Below, piece by piece: positions 8,866-17,891 of a stretch of 64,000 nt of DNA. The notes under the pieces were generated by a model. The model saw only the letters and a list, made by a program, of their open reading frames with translations. It was not told the origin of the DNA and did not search any database. The stretch is from an uncultured Oscillospiraceae bacterium. Its GTDB lineage: Bacteria; Bacillota; Clostridia; Oscillospirales; Acutalibacteraceae. The position numbers and the translations under genes are program-made. Within the stretch, counting starts at the first letter, position 1. Every line of letters starts with the position of its first letter. Location: positions 1 to 64,000 of the forward strand of contig CAJJLZ010000013.1 in NCBI GenBank assembly GCA_905192745.1. The letters run 5' to 3'.

Positions 8866-9954
8866 CTATTTTTTATACCGGTTCCTGCCGCCTGCACAGG
8901 CGATAAGCGCGCTTTCCAGAGTCTGTATATTCTCCTCCCAGTCGTACAGCGCCTTTACCCGCGCTCTTCCATTGCTGCCGAAAGCCGCTCTCAATTGGCT
9001 GTCGCGCACCAGAAGGAGGATCTTTTCCGCCAGCTCCTCGACGTTCTCTTTTTTTACGATATACCCGGTTTCCCCGTCCACCATAACCTCGGATAGCCCC
9101 GCGGCGTCGCTGGTAACGCAGGGGATGGCGCAGGCCATCGCCTCCACCGCCGATACGCCGAAGCTTTCCAATATGCTGGGCACGCAGAAAATATCCATCT
9201 GATGAAGCGCTTCCGGAACCCTTTCATGCGGGATCCGGCCAAAAAACGTGACTTCCTTCTCAATATCCAGAGAAACAGCCAGCGCTTTCATTTCTTCGAG
9301 CTGATCGCCGTCCCCGTAGACAAGGAGCTTTACGTTTTCCTCCCGGCAGGCGTCCTTCACCCGCCGGAAGGCCCGGATCAGGAATTCAATCCCGTATTTC
9401 CGGGAAACCCCCTTGACAAACCCGATATTCACCGAATCACGTTCCGCCGGAGCAGCCGGTGAAAAGGCCGTTACATCCACGCCGAAGGGCGTGACGATGA
9501 TCTCTTTGCCCCGGACAAACTGTTCGGTCTGTCTCGCCATGCAATGGCTGGTGGAAAGCAGCAGATCGGCATCCTTCAGATTCTTTTCAAGGAGCCGGCG
9601 CTTGAACCGGCCTTCGTAGGGAAAATCGTATACGTCGCTCCCCCACACGGACAAGACGCAGGGATGAAACCCGCACATCCGTCCGATCACGCCATAGCCG
9701 GTGGCGTAGTGGACGTTCAAAACATCCACCGGGTCCTCGGCAAGCCACTTTTTCAGCTCAAAATGGTTATAAAAATAGCTTTTCTGCCCGCCGTGCCGAA
9801 AATAACGAATCGTTACCCCGCTGTGATAGCCGCCGTCCCGGTCTCCGTGATCGGGCTGAGAATATAAAACCACCTGATGCCCGCGATCACACAGCGAATT
9901 GGCGATTTTTTCCGTATGGGTGGAATTGGCGGCGGACAGGAGCGCAATCTTCAT
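8866..9954 (-). CDS. Glycosyltransferase family 4
   Basis: I prefer ATG 9954 (MKIALLSAAN). The alternative ATG 9966 lies 1 nt from the only AAAGG site, while 9954 is 13 nt from it. The product has 362 residues. The GT-B fold is shown by STHTEKIANSLCDRGHQV, VLSVWGSDVYDFP, a donor-binding region with VSRKYGIEFLIRAF, and SILESFGVSAVEAMACAIPC (E-x7-E). It is convergent with the exopolysaccharide cluster and may serve the same pathway from its own transcript; the acceptor is unknown. Confidence 0.87.
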   Translation of the reverse strand: MKIALLSAANSTHTEKIANSLCDRGHQVVLYSQPDHGDRDGGYHSGVTIRYFRHGGQKSYFYNHFELKKWLAEDPVDVLNVHYATGYGVIGRMCGFHPCVLSVWGSDVYDFPYEGRFKRRLLEKNLKDADLLLSTSHCMARQTEQFVRGKEIIVTPFGVDVTAFSPAAPAERDSVNIGFVKGVSRKYGIEFLIRAFRRVKDACREENVKLLVYGDGDQLEEMKALAVSLDIEKEVTFFGRIPHERVPEALHQMDIFCVPSILESFGVSAVEAMACAIPCVTSDAAGLSEVMVDGETGYIVKKENVEELAEKILLLVRDSQLRAAFGSNGRARVKALYDWEENIQTLESALIACAGGRNRYKK

Positions 9955-10093
9955 AATGGTTACCATGCCTTTCTTCGTCTATTTATTGTTCAGATACAAG
10001 GTTTTGACGCCATTACGCCAAAACGCCTTGCACTTTGGCTTCCGCCGTTCCCCGGGGTTCCTCGGGGCATCCATGGAACCGGCCGGACCGCCG

Positions 10094-10543
10094 TCAATCC
10101 CAATAATAGCCTGTGGAAAGCATTTCCCCAACAAGGGTAAAACCAAGCACAATCCCCAGAAGCACTCCCAGAACCATCATTACAATCCAAAGCACCAGAT
10201 ACCGCGTCCGCCTTTTCCGATAAGCCTCCGCTTCCTCCAGCGGAAGAACGGGGGCGGGCTGACCGCAAACCGGACACGCCGGCGTCCCCGGATAGAGGAA
10301 GGTGCCGCACCGCAGGCAGCGGGCCGGCTGGTTTTTTGAGGTCATGGCAAGAATCAGATAAATCAACGCCGCAATATTGAACACGCCGGAGAGGACGCCC
10401 CACATCGCCGCGTTCTCATTCCGCCGCATCCGCGCGTCATTATACACGCAAAGCCCCAGGAAAACCGACCCCAGAATTCCCACGGCCGAACACAGCAACC
10501 CCCCAAACACCAGAATTGTACCAAACACAGGAACTCCCATCAC
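10094..10543 (-). CDS. Zinc-ribbon membrane protein of unknown function
   Basis: The 149-residue protein has two N-terminal hydrophobic helices (roughly residues 6-30 and 48-66). A cytoplasmic zinc ribbon CLRCGTFLYPGTPACPVCG (two CxxC pairs) follows, then a third helix near residues 113-135. Such proteins often act as membrane-bound sensors or scaffolds, but nothing here fixes a role. It stands alone between a glycosyltransferase and the hydrolase/rRNA-modification block. Confidence 0.65.
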   Translation of the reverse strand: MMGVPVFGTILVFGGLLCSAVGILGSVFLGLCVYNDARMRRNENAAMWGVLSGVFNIAALIYLILAMTSKNQPARCLRCGTFLYPGTPACPVCGQPAPVLPLEEAEAYRKRRTRYLVLWIVMMVLGVLLGIVLGFTLVGEMLSTGYYWD

Positions 10544-10621
10544 AATCTCCGCCTTTCCCTATAAATGTTTTGCATGAAAATTGAAAATGGATACGATTGG
10601 ATACCATTTACGAGGACACAT

Positions 10622-10665
10622 CCGAATGAAAAACGGGCCGGCAAAAGGGCACCCTTTTCATTCGG
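10622..10665. other. Nested, mutually exclusive hairpins in an intergenic region
   Basis: An exact 11-bp inverted repeat (10622-10632 with 10655-10665, CCGAATGAAAA/TTTTCATTCGG) encloses a second one (AAAAGGG at 10643-10649 with CCCTTTT at 10652-10658). The two share bases 10655-10658, so they cannot form together. It lies 28 bp beyond the stop of the cyclase-family gene on the minus strand and may be its terminator or a 3' regulatory structure. Confidence 0.5.
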
Positions 10666-10692
10666 GATTCGTATAAAAGGCTTTTCAGCCGG

Positions 10693-11283
10693 TCAGCCGA
10701 TATCCAGCCGTTCCCGCTCCACCAGCACCGCGCGGACCGGCGAACCGTCCGCGCCCGCAATTTTCAGCGGCGGCGCAAACAGGAAATACTCTCCCGGCTC
10801 CACCCCCGAAAGATCCAGTCCTTCCAGCAGGGCCATCCCGCTCCCGAGGAGCTGACGATGGACGGCGGACGTGCATTCCGGGGAGGCGACCGACTGGCTC
10901 TCCACCCCGACCAGCTTCACGCCCGCGTCCGTCAGAACAAAGGCGGCGCTGGGGCTGATCTCCATTTCCCCCTTGAACAGGACGCGCCTGCGCAGATGGG
11001 GCAGCATCTCTTCCGCCTGCGCGCCGAGGAGAACGCCGTCAAACGCCACCACGCTGCATTCCCCCACGCAAAGATCGAGGGGCAGCGCCGCCGTGTCCGT
11101 CCCGTCCGGAATAAAATGCCGGGGTGCGTCCACATGGGTGGCGTTGTGCGCACAGGCGGACAGCGCCGATGTGTTGCACACATCCCCCCACTCGATCCGG
11201 CAGAGGGCGGAAAGCGCCGGCGCCGGATCGCCCGGATACACCGGCGCGCCCAACAGCTCCCGGGATATGTCGTGTAAAATCAT
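10693..11283 (-). CDS. Cyclase/kynurenine formamidase-like metal-dependent hydrolase
   Basis: I chose ATG 11283 because AGAAGGA lies 5 nt upstream; an in-frame GTG 18 nt earlier overlaps that site. The 196-residue product has the family order of signatures: YPGDPAP near the N-terminus, then CAHNATHVDAPRHF (the HxxxHxDxP metal site variant NATHVDAPRHF), and a C-terminal LEGLDLSGVEPGEYFLFAPP. Members hydrolyse formyl-kynurenine or related amides and esters. No tryptophan-degradation neighbours are present, so the substrate is open. Confidence 0.8.
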   Translation of the reverse strand: MILHDISRELLGAPVYPGDPAPALSALCRIEWGDVCNTSALSACAHNATHVDAPRHFIPDGTDTAALPLDLCVGECSVVAFDGVLLGAQAEEMLPHLRRRVLFKGEMEISPSAAFVLTDAGVKLVGVESQSVASPECTSAVHRQLLGSGMALLEGLDLSGVEPGEYFLFAPPLKIAGADGSPVRAVLVERERLDIG

Positions 11284-11340
11284 ACCGTTCCTTCTTTCCA
11301 CCGGCGGACCGACGCTTCGGCAGAGCCGGCTTCGCCGGAT

Positions 11341-12075
11341 TTATTCCATATTTCCGGTCAGCGCCATAATAACCGCCAGCGCGGCGAGCGGCGCGGTCTC
11401 GCAGCGGAGGATGCGGGGCCCGAGGGTCGCGGTCTCCGCTCCCAAGGCGCGGAGCTCCTCGATCTCGGCCGGTTCAAAGCCCCCTTCGGGGCCGACGACG
11501 ATCGCCAGCCTCCGGGTCTGCCGCCCCACCAGCTCAGCGAGGGGACGGCCTCCGCCCTCATAGAACACGACGGCCGGCGTCCCGCCGTCCCGCAGCCGCT
11601 CCACCGTCTGTTTCCAGGAAAGCGGCGTCTCCACCGGCGGGAGAATGCCCCGCCCGCATTGACCGGCGGCCTCGTCCGCGATCTTCTGCCAGCGGGCGCG
11701 CTTTTTCTCTTCTTTGCCGTCCAGCCGGACGACGCTCCGCGCCGCCACGAAGGGAACGATGGCCGATACCCCCAGCTCCACCGCCTTCTGGATAATCAGC
11801 TCCAGCTTATCCCCTTTGGGCTGTCCCTGATACAGGACGACCTCGGTATCCGGCTCGCAGGCGGTGGGAGTATGGTACAGCACTTTCAGCCGCACATCCT
11901 CTTCCTCAAAGCCGTCAATCTCACAGAAATAGTCGTTCCCCCGCCCGTCGCAGAGGATAAGGTTCTCCCCCGGCTTCATCCGCAGGGCGCGGCGGATATG
12001 CACCGCGTCCTGCCCTGAAATCCATACCGCCTCCCCGCTGGACAGCGCGGCGGCCGAAGTAAAAAAGCGCGGCAT
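11341..12075 (-). CDS. rsmE: 16S rRNA (uracil-1498-N3)-methyltransferase RsmE
   Basis: The 244-residue SPOUT methyltransferase has an N-terminal PUA-like domain (MPRFFTSAAALSSGEAVWIS) and the C-terminal trefoil knot with IVVGPEGGFEPAEIE and LGPRILRCETAPLAAL, which bind S-adenosylmethionine. It methylates U1498 of 16S rRNA in the cytosol. Its start overlaps the stop of the upstream tcdA gene by one base, so the two are translated from one mRNA. A prmA-rsmE neighbourhood is common in Firmicutes and supports the call. Confidence 0.93.
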   Translation of the reverse strand: MPRFFTSAAALSSGEAVWISGQDAVHIRRALRMKPGENLILCDGRGNDYFCEIDGFEEEDVRLKVLYHTPTACEPDTEVVLYQGQPKGDKLELIIQKAVELGVSAIVPFVAARSVVRLDGKEEKKRARWQKIADEAAGQCGRGILPPVETPLSWKQTVERLRDGGTPAVVFYEGGGRPLAELVGRQTRRLAIVVGPEGGFEPAEIEELRALGAETATLGPRILRCETAPLAALAVIMALTGNME

Positions 12076-12815
12076 CAGCGTTTCCTCCCCGCGATATCCC
12101 TGATAATCTCCCCCGCCAGAATCAGCCCGGCAACCGAGGGCACGAAGGAGAGGCTTCCCGGCAGGGCGCGGCGGCCCTCCGGCGGCGTCTCCCCGCCGCC
12201 CTCCGGAAAGAAGTTTTCCGGCGTGACCGGCGGCTCCTCCGAGTAAACCACCTTCAGCGAGGAGATATTCCGGGCTTTCAGCTCCCGCCGCATGATACGG
12301 CAGAGGGGGCAGACCCGGGTCTCATAGATATCCGCCACCCGGAACAGGGTAGGGTCCAACTTGTTTCCGCACCCCATCGCGCTGATCAGCGGTATCTCCC
12401 GGCGGGCGCATTCCTCCGCGAGGGAGAGCTTGGCCGTTACGGTATCGACCGCGTCCGCGACATAGTCCAGCCCGCTCAGCAGCGGGCCGGACGCGCCGTC
12501 CTCCCCGGGGAGGTAAAACAGGGTGCGCGCCTCCACCCGGCAGGCGGGGTTAATATCCCGCACCCGCTCGGCCATGACCGCCGCTTTGGGACGGCCGACG
12601 GTGGAGGTCAGCGCAACCAGCTGGCGGTTGCGGTTGGTGTCCGACACCACGTCCCCGTCCACCAGCAAAAGGGAACCGACCCCGGCGCGGGCGAGCGCCT
12701 CCGCCGTATAGGAGCCGACCCCGCCCAGCCCGAAAACGGCGACCGCGGCGTTTTCCAGCCGCTCCACCCCTTCCCGGCCGAGAAGCATCCCCTCCCGCGC
12801 GAGCCAATCCTGCAT
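12075..12815 (-). CDS. tcdA: tRNA threonylcarbamoyladenosine dehydratase (TcdA/CsdL, ThiF family)
   Basis: I chose ATG 12815 (MQDWLAREGMLLG) behind AAAGGA; the frame is open further upstream without a ribosome site. The 246-residue enzyme has the E1-like ATP-binding fold: FGLGGVGSYTAEALAR, VDGDVVSDTNRNRQ and SAMGCGNKLDPT, and a Cys pair VCPLCRIMRR. It cyclises t6A37 of ANN-reading tRNAs to ct6A using ATP. It lies between prmA and rsmE, all minus strand, in an RNA/ribosome-modification operon. Confidence 0.9.
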   Translation of the reverse strand: MQDWLAREGMLLGREGVERLENAAVAVFGLGGVGSYTAEALARAGVGSLLLVDGDVVSDTNRNRQLVALTSTVGRPKAAVMAERVRDINPACRVEARTLFYLPGEDGASGPLLSGLDYVADAVDTVTAKLSLAEECARREIPLISAMGCGNKLDPTLFRVADIYETRVCPLCRIMRRELKARNISSLKVVYSEEPPVTPENFFPEGGGETPPEGRRALPGSLSFVPSVAGLILAGEIIRDIAGRKR

Positions 12816-12870
12816 GAACGTCCATCCTTTCCGCGTCGGCGGTTTTATCGTCAGTGAAACGGTTCTATGG

Positions 12871-13791
12871 TCAGACCCGGGCGACAAGGCAGAGCCAGCC
12901 GCCCCGCTCAAAGCGTTCGGTCAGGGTGAAGCCGCCGTCCCGCAGAGCGGCGAGCACATCCTGCTCCCGGGTGTCGATGATGCCGGACATGACGTACACG
13001 CCGTCCGGCTTCAGAAACGGACGGATATCCGCCGACAGGGCGATGATCGCGTCCGCCACGATGTTGGCGGCGATAACGTCGTACTGCCCGTCCACGGCGT
13101 CCACCAGATTCCCCTGCCGGACGGTGAAGCGGGGCGGCGCGAATCCGTTCAGCTCCCCGTTTTCAGCGGCGGTTTTCACCGCCAGCGCGTCGATATCCAC
13201 CCCTACGGCGCTTTCCGCGCCGAGCAGGAGGGCGGCGATGGAGAGGATACCGCTGCCGCAGCCCACGTCCAGAAAGCGTTCGCCGCCGTGGACGTGCTTC
13301 TCCAGCGTCTCCAGCACCAGCCGGGTGGTGTCGTGCCCGCCGGTACCGAAGGCCATGCCGGGATCAATATGCAGCAGGGCGCGTCCCCCCGCCTCCGGCG
13401 CGGCTTCCCAGGTGGGGCAGATCATCAGCCGTTCCCCCACCGGCAGGGGCTTGAAATATTTTTTCCAGTTGTTCGCCCAATCGTCCTCGCTGACCTCGCC
13501 GGTCAGCACCTCGTGATCGATTCCTTCGGCCGTATACCGCTCCCGCAGGAAGGCGACCGCCTCCGCCGGGCTGTCCTCCGGCGAGATATAGACATGGATG
13601 ATCGTCCGGGTACGATCCCGCGCAAGCAGCTCCTCGTCGATCAGGTCGATATGGGCGATCTCCCTCGCCCCCTCCATCAGGTCGCTGTAGTCCTCGATAT
13701 AGATGCCGTACGGCACCACCATATTGGCAATGTCCGCCGCCCGGTCGGTGTCCGCCGCCGGCACGGTGATTTTTACTTCGGTCCAGTCCAT
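12871..13791 (-). CDS. prmA: Ribosomal protein L11 methyltransferase PrmA
   Basis: The 306-residue protein has the PrmA N-terminal substrate-recognition domain (MDWTEVKITVPAADTDRAAD) and a class I methyltransferase core. The SAM motif is FLDVGCGSGILSIAALLLGA, preceded by GMAFGTGGHDTTRL and followed by DVIAANIVADAI. It trimethylates L11. Start at ATG 13791 follows GGAAAGGAG. It heads the prmA-tcdA-rsmE run and follows the phosphohexomutase gene by about 70 bp. Confidence 0.94.
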   Translation of the reverse strand: MDWTEVKITVPAADTDRAADIANMVVPYGIYIEDYSDLMEGAREIAHIDLIDEELLARDRTRTIIHVYISPEDSPAEAVAFLRERYTAEGIDHEVLTGEVSEDDWANNWKKYFKPLPVGERLMICPTWEAAPEAGGRALLHIDPGMAFGTGGHDTTRLVLETLEKHVHGGERFLDVGCGSGILSIAALLLGAESAVGVDIDALAVKTAAENGELNGFAPPRFTVRQGNLVDAVDGQYDVIAANIVADAIIALSADIRPFLKPDGVYVMSGIIDTREQDVLAALRDGGFTLTERFERGGWLCLVARV

Positions 13792-13863
13792 AGGGGTCTC
13801 CTTTCCGGTTTGCTCCGTGTTCTCCGCGCATGGCTTACGCGCGATCCGCCGCCCGTCCCCGCC

Positions 13864-15384
13864 TTACGCGAGGTACGCGTCCAGCGCGGACAGCTCCAGC
13901 CCGCGGACGGTGCGGAGATACCCGGCCAGCTTCTCCGCGATCACCCGGCAGCCGCCGGCCGCGTCGCTTTCGATATTGAGGGGCATCACCGGGTCGTGTA
14001 CGCTCAGGCGGAGCAGCAGCCAGCCGTCCCCCTCGCCCTTACCGAAGGAAACGCGTACCCCTTCCCGGGAATCGTCGGCCACCTGCCAGCCCTGCTTCCG
14101 GGCGCAGGCCTCCAATCCGTCCAGCACGGCGTTCCCGCAGGCGCGGAAATCCTCCTCCCGGATGGAGAAGCGCAGTTCCACGCTTTCGGCCGGTTCGGCC
14201 AGCGTTCCGATCAGGCTGTCCAGCGTCCGTCCCCCGGCCCGGAGCTGCGCCAGCTTGATAATGATTTTTGTGATAAGGTACGCGCCGTCGTCCAGAAAAT
14301 AATTCTCTCTCAGGGCGGCGTGGCCGGAGGTCTCGATGGCAAGGGGACAGTTCTCCCCCGCCGCGTTCCGGCGGAGCGCTTCGTTGATGACGTTTTTATA
14401 TCCTCTCTTAAAACGGCAGTGCACCCCGCCGAGATCGTTTTCAATGAAAGTTTTCAGCCCGCTGGAGGTGATCGAATCGGTCACAATGGTGCCGCCCGCG
14501 TTCCCTTCCAGCGCGATGGCCGCCGCCAGAGCGACCAGGCGATTGCGGTTGATCTCCCGCCCTGCGGCGTCCACACAGCCCGCGCGGTCCACGTCGGTGT
14601 CAAAGATCACTCCAAGGTCGGCATGAGCGCGGACGGCAGCCTCGCACACCGAACGCATGGCCTCCTCGTTTTCCGGGTTGGGGATGTGATTGGGAAAACG
14701 GCCGTCCGGGTCAAGGAACTGACTGCCCGTTACGTCCGCGCCCAGCGGGGCAAGCACATCGGAGGCGTAGAAGCCGCCCGCGCCGTTCCCCGCGTCCACC
14801 ACGATGTGGAACCCGGCGAGCGGATGGTCGTAATCCGCCGCCTTCACCCCGTCGCAGATCAGGCGGCGGAGCCGCGCCGCGTACTGGGTCATATACTCCA
14901 CCGACCGACAGCAGCCGGACGCGGCGGGCGGCGCAATGCCGTCCTGCGCGTTTTGCAACACCGCCTCAATGTCGCTCCCCTCCAGTCCGCCGGAGGGCAG
15001 GAAAAATTTCAGCCCATTCCGGTGGTAGGGATGATGGCTCGCCGTGAGCTGCACCGCGCCGTCACAGCCCAGATCCACCGTAGTCATAAACATCGCGGGG
15101 GTGGAGGCCAGCCCGCAGTCCAGCACCGTCACTCCGGCGGCGGTGAGAGCCGCCGTCACCGCGTCCCGCAGACGGGGACCGGAGATCCGGCTGTCCCGGC
15201 CGACCGATACCGTCAGCGCCGCCGCGGGTTTCCCCGCCCGCGCGGAAAGCCAGACGGCAAAGCCCGCCGCCATCCTCCGAACGGCTTCGTCGGTCAGATC
15301 CAGCGGTTCTCCGGCCACGCCGTCGATCGCCACGCCCCGGATATCGGTCCCGCTTTTAAAATGTTTCCAATACGTATTCAGCAC
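13864..15384 (-). CDS. Phosphomannomutase/phosphoglucomutase family enzyme
   Basis: The 506-residue protein starts at GTG 15384 behind AAAGGA. It has the four alpha-D-phosphohexomutase domains: the SVGRDSRISG element, the phosphoserine loop TASHHPYHRNGLKF (Ser of TASHHP), the metal site FDTDVDRAG, and sugar-binding ETSGHAALRENYFLDDG. It interconverts hexose 1- and 6-phosphates for glycan precursors. Mannose, glucose and glucosamine specificity cannot be separated by eye. A TATAAT-like -10 (15402-15407, minus) lies upstream with a poor -35. Confidence 0.85.
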   Translation of the reverse strand: MLNTYWKHFKSGTDIRGVAIDGVAGEPLDLTDEAVRRMAAGFAVWLSARAGKPAAALTVSVGRDSRISGPRLRDAVTAALTAAGVTVLDCGLASTPAMFMTTVDLGCDGAVQLTASHHPYHRNGLKFFLPSGGLEGSDIEAVLQNAQDGIAPPAASGCCRSVEYMTQYAARLRRLICDGVKAADYDHPLAGFHIVVDAGNGAGGFYASDVLAPLGADVTGSQFLDPDGRFPNHIPNPENEEAMRSVCEAAVRAHADLGVIFDTDVDRAGCVDAAGREINRNRLVALAAAIALEGNAGGTIVTDSITSSGLKTFIENDLGGVHCRFKRGYKNVINEALRRNAAGENCPLAIETSGHAALRENYFLDDGAYLITKIIIKLAQLRAGGRTLDSLIGTLAEPAESVELRFSIREEDFRACGNAVLDGLEACARKQGWQVADDSREGVRVSFGKGEGDGWLLLRLSVHDPVMPLNIESDAAGGCRVIAEKLAGYLRTVRGLELSALDAYLA

Positions 15385-15580
15385 GCTTCTCGTTCCTTTC
15401 TATTATAACCGGACGGTCGGACGTTCTGTTGACACTGTCCGCCGTTATTTCCGCAGGCGCCGCCCGCTCGGCCTCCGTACACGGGGCGCCGGATTCATTA
15501 TACCGGATTTTTCCGGCTTTGTCATCCGCCTTTTATGAAAAGGATTTTCTTCTGTTTTTCCCTTGTTTTCCGCAAAAACA

Positions 15581-15609
15581 TTGACGATTCGGTATTTTTC
15601 TTTTATAAT
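15581..15609 (+). promoter_or_regulatory. Vegetative promoter for the paralogous lipoprotein genes
   Basis: TTGACG (15581-15586), 17-bp spacer, TATAAT (15604-15609), about 95 bp before GTG 15704. The rest of the 319-bp gap from 15385 holds only the leftward -10 of the phosphohexomutase gene. Confidence 0.75.
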
Positions 15610-15703
15610 CATTAGGTAGAAATGCTGGAAATTTCCAAAAAATACGGGAAATATCCAGACAGACATATTAAATGCGGAAGCAAAACGAAAGAAGGGTGTT
15701 ATT

Positions 15704-16648
15704 GTGAAATTCCTGTGGCGCTTGGGCGCAGCGGCTTTGGTCTCCGTTCTCCTCGTTTCTCTGGCGGGCTGTACCTCCGGCGCGCGTCCGGGAGGAAACG
15801 ACGGTTCCGAAACCTCGTCAACTTCCTCCACAACGCCCCCTCCCCCCGATGTCCGCACTCTGTTTCAGGAAATCGACGCCACGATGGATCGGCTCACCTC
15901 TCTGGACGCGGATTTTTCTCTGCGTATGACCACTATCCTCGGCGAATCCTCTCTGGTCACGAATATGTCGGGGAATCTCCGTATGGCCGGCCTGCCGGAC
16001 AAGCCGGTGTTTACGGCCGACATTACCACCTCTTCCATGGGACAGTCCGTTTCCCTGTCTCTGTATTACGCGGACAAGATGCTCTATCTCGCCGGGAAGG
16101 ACGCCTATATGGATTCCAAGATCAAGGTCCCCGTACCAACGGACGATTCGGGGGACGCCGACGAGGAAACGGCGGCCTTGCTGGAAGAAAAAATAAAGCC
16201 GAAGCTGGAGAAAATACTGGAGTCCGCCGCCGTCGTTGAGAAAGGCGGCGACGCGCAGGTCACCCTGACCATTCCGTCCGCCGATCTTTGGGATCTGGCG
16301 GAAATTCTGGCTGCCGGGATACCGGAGGACACGTTCTCCGGCGATCTGGATCTTTCCGAACAGCCCGAGTTGTCCGATATGAAAGTTACCCTGACCATAG
16401 ACAGCGACCGTTATCTGACCGAAATGCTTATGGAAGGCGAGATCACCGCTCCCATGCAGACGGAGGACGCGTCCTCTCCCGTCTCGTCTGAACCGACCAC
16501 CATCCGTCTCTCCTTTTCGACGAAGCTCAATCATCCGGGCGAACCGGCAGAGGTCACCCCGCCCGCTGATCTGGACGCTTATCAGGAGCAGCCCACGGAC
16601 GACGAGAACCTCTGGGAAGAAGAATTCTCCGGTTATGAGCTGCTCTGA
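15704..16648 (+). CDS. Putative lipoprotein (DUF6612/LppX-like), copy 1
   Basis: The 314-residue product starts at GTG 15704 after GAAGGGTG. The signal peptide ends in the lipobox SLAGC, then a Gly/Ser/Thr linker. The mature part (residues about 50-300) reads like an LppX/LolA-type half-barrel: FSLRMTTILGESSLVTNMSGN, SLYYADKMLYLAGKDAYM and LTIDSDRYLTEMLMEGEI. The last resembles the membrane-lipoprotein DUF6612 group. A role in holding lipid or hydrophobic ligand at the cell surface is conjecture. Paralogous to the next gene. Confidence 0.72.
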   Translation: MKFLWRLGAAALVSVLLVSLAGCTSGARPGGNDGSETSSTSSTTPPPPDVRTLFQEIDATMDRLTSLDADFSLRMTTILGESSLVTNMSGNLRMAGLPDKPVFTADITTSSMGQSVSLSLYYADKMLYLAGKDAYMDSKIKVPVPTDDSGDADEETAALLEEKIKPKLEKILESAAVVEKGGDAQVTLTIPSADLWDLAEILAAGIPEDTFSGDLDLSEQPELSDMKVTLTIDSDRYLTEMLMEGEITAPMQTEDASSPVSSEPTTIRLSFSTKLNHPGEPAEVTPPADLDAYQEQPTDDENLWEEEFSGYELL

Positions 16649-16716
16649 ATCCACCCCTTTTCCCGTCGCCGGCAATTTCCTGAAAATAAAAATTTGAAAG
16701 CAATGGAGGAAACCCT

Positions 16717-17583
16717 ATGAATCGCCTTTTCCGGATCGGCGCGGCCTCGCTGGCCGCCGTTCTTCTGCTCTCTCTGGCCGGCTGTTCCGGCACCCCCGAT
16801 CAGGGCGGAACCAGCTCCGCCGCCACCACGACCACGGCGGCGAAGCCGGACGCCTGGGCGCTGTTCAAAACGGCGGCCGAAAAAAGCGGCGCATTAACGT
16901 CCGTCAATGCGGACTATACCGTGAAAGTCAAAGTCGAGGTCGAGGGCTCCGCGATCGCTACCAACATATCCGGAAACGTCAAGTCCTCCGGGGAAGGAGA
17001 CGCTCGGAAAGCGGCCGTCACCGGCACCATGGAAATGCTGGGACAGTCGGTGCCCATGGCTTCGTATTATGCGGACGGCTTTTCCTACGCCGAAACGCTC
17101 GGCATGAAAATAAAGACTCCCGTTTCCTATGAAGACTTTGCCGGGGAAGCCGGCTATTCCTTCGCCGATACCGACGAGATGAACGAAACCGATTTTAAGA
17201 GCGCGGCCGTAACGGAAGAAAACGGCTTAACCAAAATCGCCCTGCCGATGTCCGAGGCGCTGGCTAAAAAGCTGGCCGGCACGGCGGCGGAAAGCGCCGC
17301 CGAAGGGCTCGGCGAAACAAAGTTCACGGACTTCAAGGCCGTCTTTGTCATTGACGCGGCGGGATACCTCTCCGAGATGACCGTCGACTGCACGGCTTCC
17401 GCAACGATGGATCTCTCCGATCCGACCGGCAGCGGCGACGAATCCGCCGCGCAGCAGGAAATGACAATGGTAATAAATATGGCGATGAAGTATGTGAACC
17501 CGGGCGAGGAAGTCACCGTTACCCTGCCGGAAAACCTGGACGAGTACGAGGACATGGGCGATCTGAGCGGCCTCGACGCCTGA
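16717..17583 (+). CDS. Putative lipoprotein (DUF6612/LppX-like), copy 2
   Basis: The 288-residue product starts at ATG 16717 behind GGAGG. Lipobox SLAGC is followed by an Ala/Thr linker. The body repeats the pattern of the upstream gene: ALTSVNADYTVKVKVEVEGS, MLGQSVPMASYYADGFSYAE and AVFVIDAAGYLSEMTVDCTA. Matching order and spacing, including the (M/L)GQSV...YYAD block in both, show tandem duplication and divergence. The intergenic gap is 68 bp without a terminator, so the pair is one operon. A strong terminator follows. Confidence 0.74.
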   Translation: MNRLFRIGAASLAAVLLLSLAGCSGTPDQGGTSSAATTTTAAKPDAWALFKTAAEKSGALTSVNADYTVKVKVEVEGSAIATNISGNVKSSGEGDARKAAVTGTMEMLGQSVPMASYYADGFSYAETLGMKIKTPVSYEDFAGEAGYSFADTDEMNETDFKSAAVTEENGLTKIALPMSEALAKKLAGTAAESAAEGLGETKFTDFKAVFVIDAAGYLSEMTVDCTASATMDLSDPTGSGDESAAQQEMTMVINMAMKYVNPGEEVTVTLPENLDEYEDMGDLSGLDA

Positions 17584-17650
17584 CCGGCCCCCCTGTCTGC
17601 CCGTCCGGGCGGCATCCACGGCGTCCCCTTATGGATAAACGGGTTTTTAA

Positions 17651-17690
17651 AGATCGGCGGCGTCTCCGGACGCCGCCGATCTTTTAATAT
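17651..17690 (+). terminator. Intrinsic terminator after the lipoprotein pair
   Basis: A perfect 14-bp GC-rich stem (17651-17664 with 17669-17682, TCCG loop) is followed by TTTTAATATTTT. The rest of the 308-bp gap to 17892 shows no clear promoter or gene. Confidence 0.9.
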
Positions 17691-17891
17691 TTTCGTTTTG
17701 TTTACATTCCCCGGCGGTGAAAGCGGTAAAATAGGGACATAATGAAAAGGCGGCCGTTTAGCGCCGCTTTCGGGAGCAGACCGGGCGAAGGCGGAAGATC
17801 CGGAACCGGCCGCGTTCGAATGAATCGGCGCGGTTTTGCCGCCGCGTCTTTCCTGCTCTTCCAATCTTCACGAAAAGGACGGGATTCCCTT

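Noticed and set aside
12814..15408. Very long open frame on the plus strand across prmA and the phosphohexomutase gene
   Set aside because: It is antisense to two well-identified genes and is an effect of G/C-rich third positions; no start site or family features.
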